Assembly (NCBI GenBank): GCA_021234155.1
Contig: JAJEKV010000023.1
Span: forward strand, 9,063,141-9,127,140
From: Isoetes taiwanensis
Lineage: Eukaryota > Streptophyta > Lycopodiopsida > Isoetales > Isoetaceae
Direction: 5' to 3'
DNA: 64,000 nucleotides
Numbering within the stretch: position 1 is the first letter of the stretch; every line of letters begins with the position of its first letter. The notes beneath the pieces were generated by a model. The model was not told the DNA's origin. It worked only from the letters and a program-made list of their open reading frames with translations, and made no database searches. The position numbers and the translations under genes were made by a program. Positions 61,201-64,000 of the stretch are shown here, piece by piece.

Positions 61201-61285
61201 GGATAGTTAATCACTACCAGAAACTACAAAATCTCATCAACCATCTCATTGACATGTTCTCACGTCCAGAAGATTGGGTGCCGTA
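58216..61285 (+). pseudogene. ParB-like domain + DNA methyltransferase-like gene, decayed
   Basis: A plus-strand multi-exon gene. The 5' part has a Lys/Glu-rich frame (58573-58845). Frame 59002-59463 has RNLKDRIRGNPNAQVAPIVV, then YVLGGNHSFKARRKLYKEKK and CGLSDEEAKIVASTHNADNE. The GNH(S/R) motif after a beta-alpha unit is the ParB/sulfiredoxin-like signature. An exon begins at 59668 (IWDLENEIFTMFGREELKSK) after a good intron. Exon 60366-60830 reads FFSIIHCDCTKL, VIAYDFKLNGSRYDDQPF and HWRLVVFHSSMQAGLVESMF, resembling the amino-methyltransferase catalytic region. The expected DPPY is YDFK, so it is probably inactive. The tail (LINHLIDMFSRPEDWV) resembles the cofactor-binding end. In-frame stops include 59176-59178 and one near 60590. 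The foldback element starts where homology ends. Domain calls are from motif memory. Confidence 0.55.
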
Positions 61286-61562
61286 CATAGAGATCCTTGT
61301 TTGTGGGGTATCCCAGTACAAGTTTTGGTATACAGTATAACACAATTTGCAAAATACTATAAGATTTAAGACAGTGTACTATATGGTGTTGATTTTGTAC
61401 ATGTATAAAATGATTTTAGGGGCTCTCGCTGCCCTACGTCACCCCGCGTGTGAATATGCACCCAAACCAAAGGGGGTTTCAGGGGGATTTAATTAAAGTT
61501 GTAAGAAGTAATGGTTTGTGTTGTGGAAAAAAAAAATTTGGCCCCTTCGGGGCCTTAAAAAG
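61285..61562. mobile_element. Foldback element, copy 3 (left arm missing)
   Basis: Starts in the interior sequence (cttgtttgtggggtatc) and continues through 'tactataagattt', 'ggggctctcgctgccctacg', 'gtgtgaatatgcacccaaac' and 'aagggggtttcagggggatt' to a terminal palindrome ggccccttcggggcc at 61540-61554. The left arm is absent. Confidence 0.85.
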
Positions 61563-61880
61563 GTATTGTACATATCGTAAAGAGAAATATGTAGTGTGAA
61601 AAAAGAGAAAAAAAAAGTGTGTAGAATAATAACACTCCCATGAACATAATAAGGTAGACAAATGACAGGTGTTTACATGACGGACACCAAAACATTGCAT
61701 AGAATTGAGCACTAACATATACTAACTAAGTACACTAGCCGTCATGCCGTAATAAAAGAAATTTATAATAAGCAAATAAAGGTTATACTTTATCCTCAAC
61801 AATTGTTTTGGGGATGTGTGGCTATGTTGCACACTGATTTTTTTTTTTGTTGATGAACACTGATTTTGTGCATGTATATG

Positions 61881-61898
61881 TAGCATTATAACAGGGGG
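61881..61898 (+). repeat. Dispersed repeat family D, copy 3 (edge only)
   Basis: 'tagcattataacaggggg' matches the start of copies at 9748, 12996 and (inverted) 63965 and abuts the FURRY-like exon at 61899. Confidence 0.55.
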
Positions 61899-62280
61899 GA
61901 GCTTTTTGCTCGTGTCCTTGACCGTCTTTCTTTTAATGATCATACTGCTCAACAGGTTCTATTGTCTAACATGCCCAGGGATGAATTTGAAAATGGCCAA
62001 AATGACAGGGAGGTGGGTCGACTAGACTCACAAAGAAATGAATTGACCAGCAAAGGCAGCGGCGGATGGAGATAAAGCTCCCCGCTTTTGAAGGTGTGCA
62101 GCCTTTGGCCTCATGTCAACAATTAGCCATACTGCTGCCATTGAAGTTCTGTCACGTATTACGTTACATTCATGTGATACTATATTCGGTGACTCTGATA
62201 CAACGCTTCTTATGCATATTGTTGGCTTGCTTCCTTGGTTGTCGTTGCAACCCAGGCTATGTCCAGCAATACATTTCTCA
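61899..62280 (+). pseudogene. FURRY/PAG1-like cell morphogenesis protein fragment
   Basis: Frame 1 from 61899 reads ELFARVLDRLSFNDHTAQQV, LLSNMPRDEFENGQND. The next frame gives MEIKLPAFEGVQPLA, and a third gives GLMSTISHTAAIEVLSRITL, HSCDTIFGDSDTTLLMHI, VGLLPWLSLQ (to about 62260). These consecutive blocks match plant FURRY-type cell morphogenesis proteins, very large HEAT-like scaffold proteins. At least two frame changes (near 62066 and 62110) break it. The rest of this very large protein is absent. Confidence 0.82.
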
Positions 62281-62579
62281 TCTTATGTTGGGCTGGAAAG
62301 CAGGCCTCCACAGTCTACTCCACCCTAAATTTGACATTGCAGAATCTCCCCTTATAAGTTTATAAGTGGAAATGGGCAGTTTCATCAGGCCTACTCACAA
62401 TATAGCAGCAACAATAATGCTCCTTCTCCTTCTTTACCCCCCGTTTCTTCTTGTTCTGCGACCCCCTGCTGCAACAACTCCGGCACCCAAAGCTGCTTCT
62501 ATGCCAAATGGTTCCAACCGCATTGTAAATCCTTTGCCAGCCCATGACAGCAGAGCTAATTTCAATACCGTCCCTGTTT
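62281..62579 (+). other. Open stretch after the FURRY fragment, unrecognised
   Basis: A plus-strand frame from 62366 (MGSFIRPTHNIAATIMLLLL, then LRPPAATTPAPKAA) has a hydrophobic, Pro/Ala-rich start but overlaps the MATE-like fragment on the other strand after 62580. Not supported as a gene. Confidence 0.25.
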
Positions 62580-63015
62580 CCAAGTCTGGAAATGGTGGGA
62601 AGATTTGGATTCAAGTGAGAGAAAGGTTTAGAAGATCGGCAAAGAGTAAAAGTAAATATCTTTGGCGCAGGATCTTGGCCCGCAGAATAGCAGGATTCTT
62701 TTCATGTTTAACCATACAGAGCAATGGCAAAAGGCGGGGCATAGAGGAGAAAAATTATGGTTCTTTGAAGAGTTAGCCCATCGGCTTCCATCTTTTGGCC
62801 CCAAATGCTTGGCCACAAATGGGTTCCATTCCCATTGTGAGGCACGATAGAAGCCCTGAATAACTGTTATATTTCCAAATCCTATTGCCGGAGATCCTCC
62901 ACGCTAGCTCTAGCTCCCCGACCTTCCCAAGAATAGCATTGATATTATTGATCTTGCACATACTAGTAAGCCCATCGAGAACCATTGGCCCTGCTATCCC
63001 TCCGATCTGTGTAAC
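62580..63015 (-). pseudogene. MATE/DTX transporter fragment
   Basis: Minus-strand frame from 63015: VTQIGGIAGPMVLDGLTSM, GKVGELELAWRISGNRIWKY, then LLSCLTMGMEPICGQAFGAK. After a frame change: VWLNMKRILLFCG and YFYSLPIF. GMEPICGQAFGAKRWK is diagnostic of plant MATE family transporters (membrane antiporters exporting organic cations and secondary metabolites), and WLNM.RILLFCGQ is the next conserved block. Only the N-terminal two to three membrane segments are present, with frame breaks. Confidence 0.87.
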
Positions 63016-63852
63016 TCTTCTTTAATCTGCATAAATTACAGTCCCAATCGGTTCCTTTTGAGTTTGGATTAAAGGAAAATAATCGAAACCAAGCTGCAAA
63101 ATGATAGATAAGTATTCCGCATTTTCGTCTTGAAGAAATAATTAGCTTAAGCGGATCAAAATGCTCGAGTGTAAATCAGCATGCATATTCATCCAATGAT
63201 TCAAAGACAAAATGCAATGGAGATGCTCATGCAAATCAATCCGCACCATCGAAACACAATGCAAATGGGTTTTGCAACTAAGTCCGATCCGTGAGAAACC
63301 AAGCGTAAGACCGCCAAAATCTCATGCAAATCCGCACGCATGTCGATGCTGAAGCTTGATCAAACGAAACACGGCAAGCGAAGCAAGTGCTCTAATGCGT
63401 GTGAACATCTTTGGAAAACCGGACAAAAAAAACGACCCAATTCAAGAACACAAAGAAAGAAAGTTAATGCAATGCGTGATCTATAAGCCTCAAGCGAGAT
63501 CAACACAAAGATGTGCCTAACCTTGGTGCAGGCAGAGAGAACCCACCTCGAAACTTAATGGCGGTGGAGCGGGAAAAAGAATGCGAGGCAAGGAAAGAAG
63601 GCTTCAAGCAATTGAGGCGTAGAATCGGCCACGAGAAGAAATAGTTCCGCGTCGGCTTGGCCCCTGTCTCCCCATCTCCCTCTCTTCTTCACTTTCCATG
63701 GATCTCGCAGCAAGTTCAGAAAGGGGATTTGAAGCTCGTACCCTACAAACTAAGACCTCGATTATGGCCCTAATCCACACCCACCACAAAATAAGCCTCC
63801 ACCACAGGATTTGCCCTTTTCTAAAATCAATGGCTAACAAAAGGGTGCACTC
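63016..63852. other. Spacer, no supported gene
   Basis: 'atgcaaatc/atccgcac' words recur around 63180-63345. Minus-strand frame 63604-63840 (MESEEEREMGRQGPSRRGTI, etc.) could be leader or first exon of the MATE locus but is unrecognised. Confidence 0.35.
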
Positions 63853-63965
63853 TAGAAATACTATTTAGTACACCTGGATGAATACGACCACTAAATCATA
63901 TTAAAACCTTAGAGAAAACAATACAAAAACAGAAAAAAGAACCCCCTGTTATAATGCTACATATT
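63853..63965 (-). repeat. Dispersed repeat family D, copy 4 (inverted)
   Basis: The minus strand reads 'tagcattataacagggggtt', 'ctgtttttgtattg', '..aaggttttaat', 'ctagagtgc', matching copies 1 and 2. Confidence 0.65.
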
Positions 63966-64000
63966 CTGGCTCTGGTACTATGATCGTTTGTGGAGGCTAT

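Overview
The window is nuclear DNA of a land plant, most likely a large-genome, repeat-rich vascular plant. A fern is my best guess, but that is inference. The support is spliced genes with GT..AG introns, a PLS-class PPR pseudogene, FZL-, FURRY/PAG1-, galactinol-synthase- and MATE-like remnants, Ty1/copia and Ty3/gypsy LTR elements, and many LINEs. There is no prokaryotic gene organisation, rRNA or CRISPR, and I recognised no tRNA. Almost every host-like coding piece is broken, so the window reads as a retroelement-dominated gene graveyard.

Layout. 1-954: 3' end of a copia element (pol end, polypurine tract, 751-bp LTR). 1964-4037 (minus): broken tyrosine-recombinase gene of the Crypton/ZMYM-like type. 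5565-5826: foldback hairpin. 7007-8990: two diverged copies of an old LTR-element end. About 10063-11416 (plus): 3' exons of an unrecognised spliced gene. 12191-12674 and 14551-14980: two members of a foldback family with ~115-bp near-perfect arms; a truncated third lies at 61285-61562. 16449-16771 (minus): two FZL-like exons. 17850-21632: broken LTRs of one gypsy family mixed with LINE pieces. 22167-24195: scattered pieces of a divergent histone H3 gene, with the core on the opposite strand from both ends. 24361-25651: three 200-bp-spaced palindromic repeats, a TATA box and an unrecognised ORF.

26297-35988 is an array of six related LINE copies (EN-RT-CCHC type), all in minus orientation and nearly all bounded by (GA)n microsatellite. 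36350-38305 and 50464-52205 are inverted copies of an LTR-like sequence carrying a 19-bp minisatellite. Between them lie minus-strand gypsy pieces (gag, protease, RT; and integrase, chromodomain, 1655-bp LTR).

53482-63015 holds PPR, galactinol synthase, FURRY and MATE pseudogenes and, at 58216-61285, a degenerate gene joining a ParB-like domain to a DNA-methyltransferase-like domain. This gene appears to be cut by the third foldback element.

The genes form no visible pathway; the unifying theme is mobile-element biology. The strongest candidates for something undescribed are the microsatellite-bounded LINE array, the ParB-methyltransferase gene, the shattered histone H3 and the foldback family.
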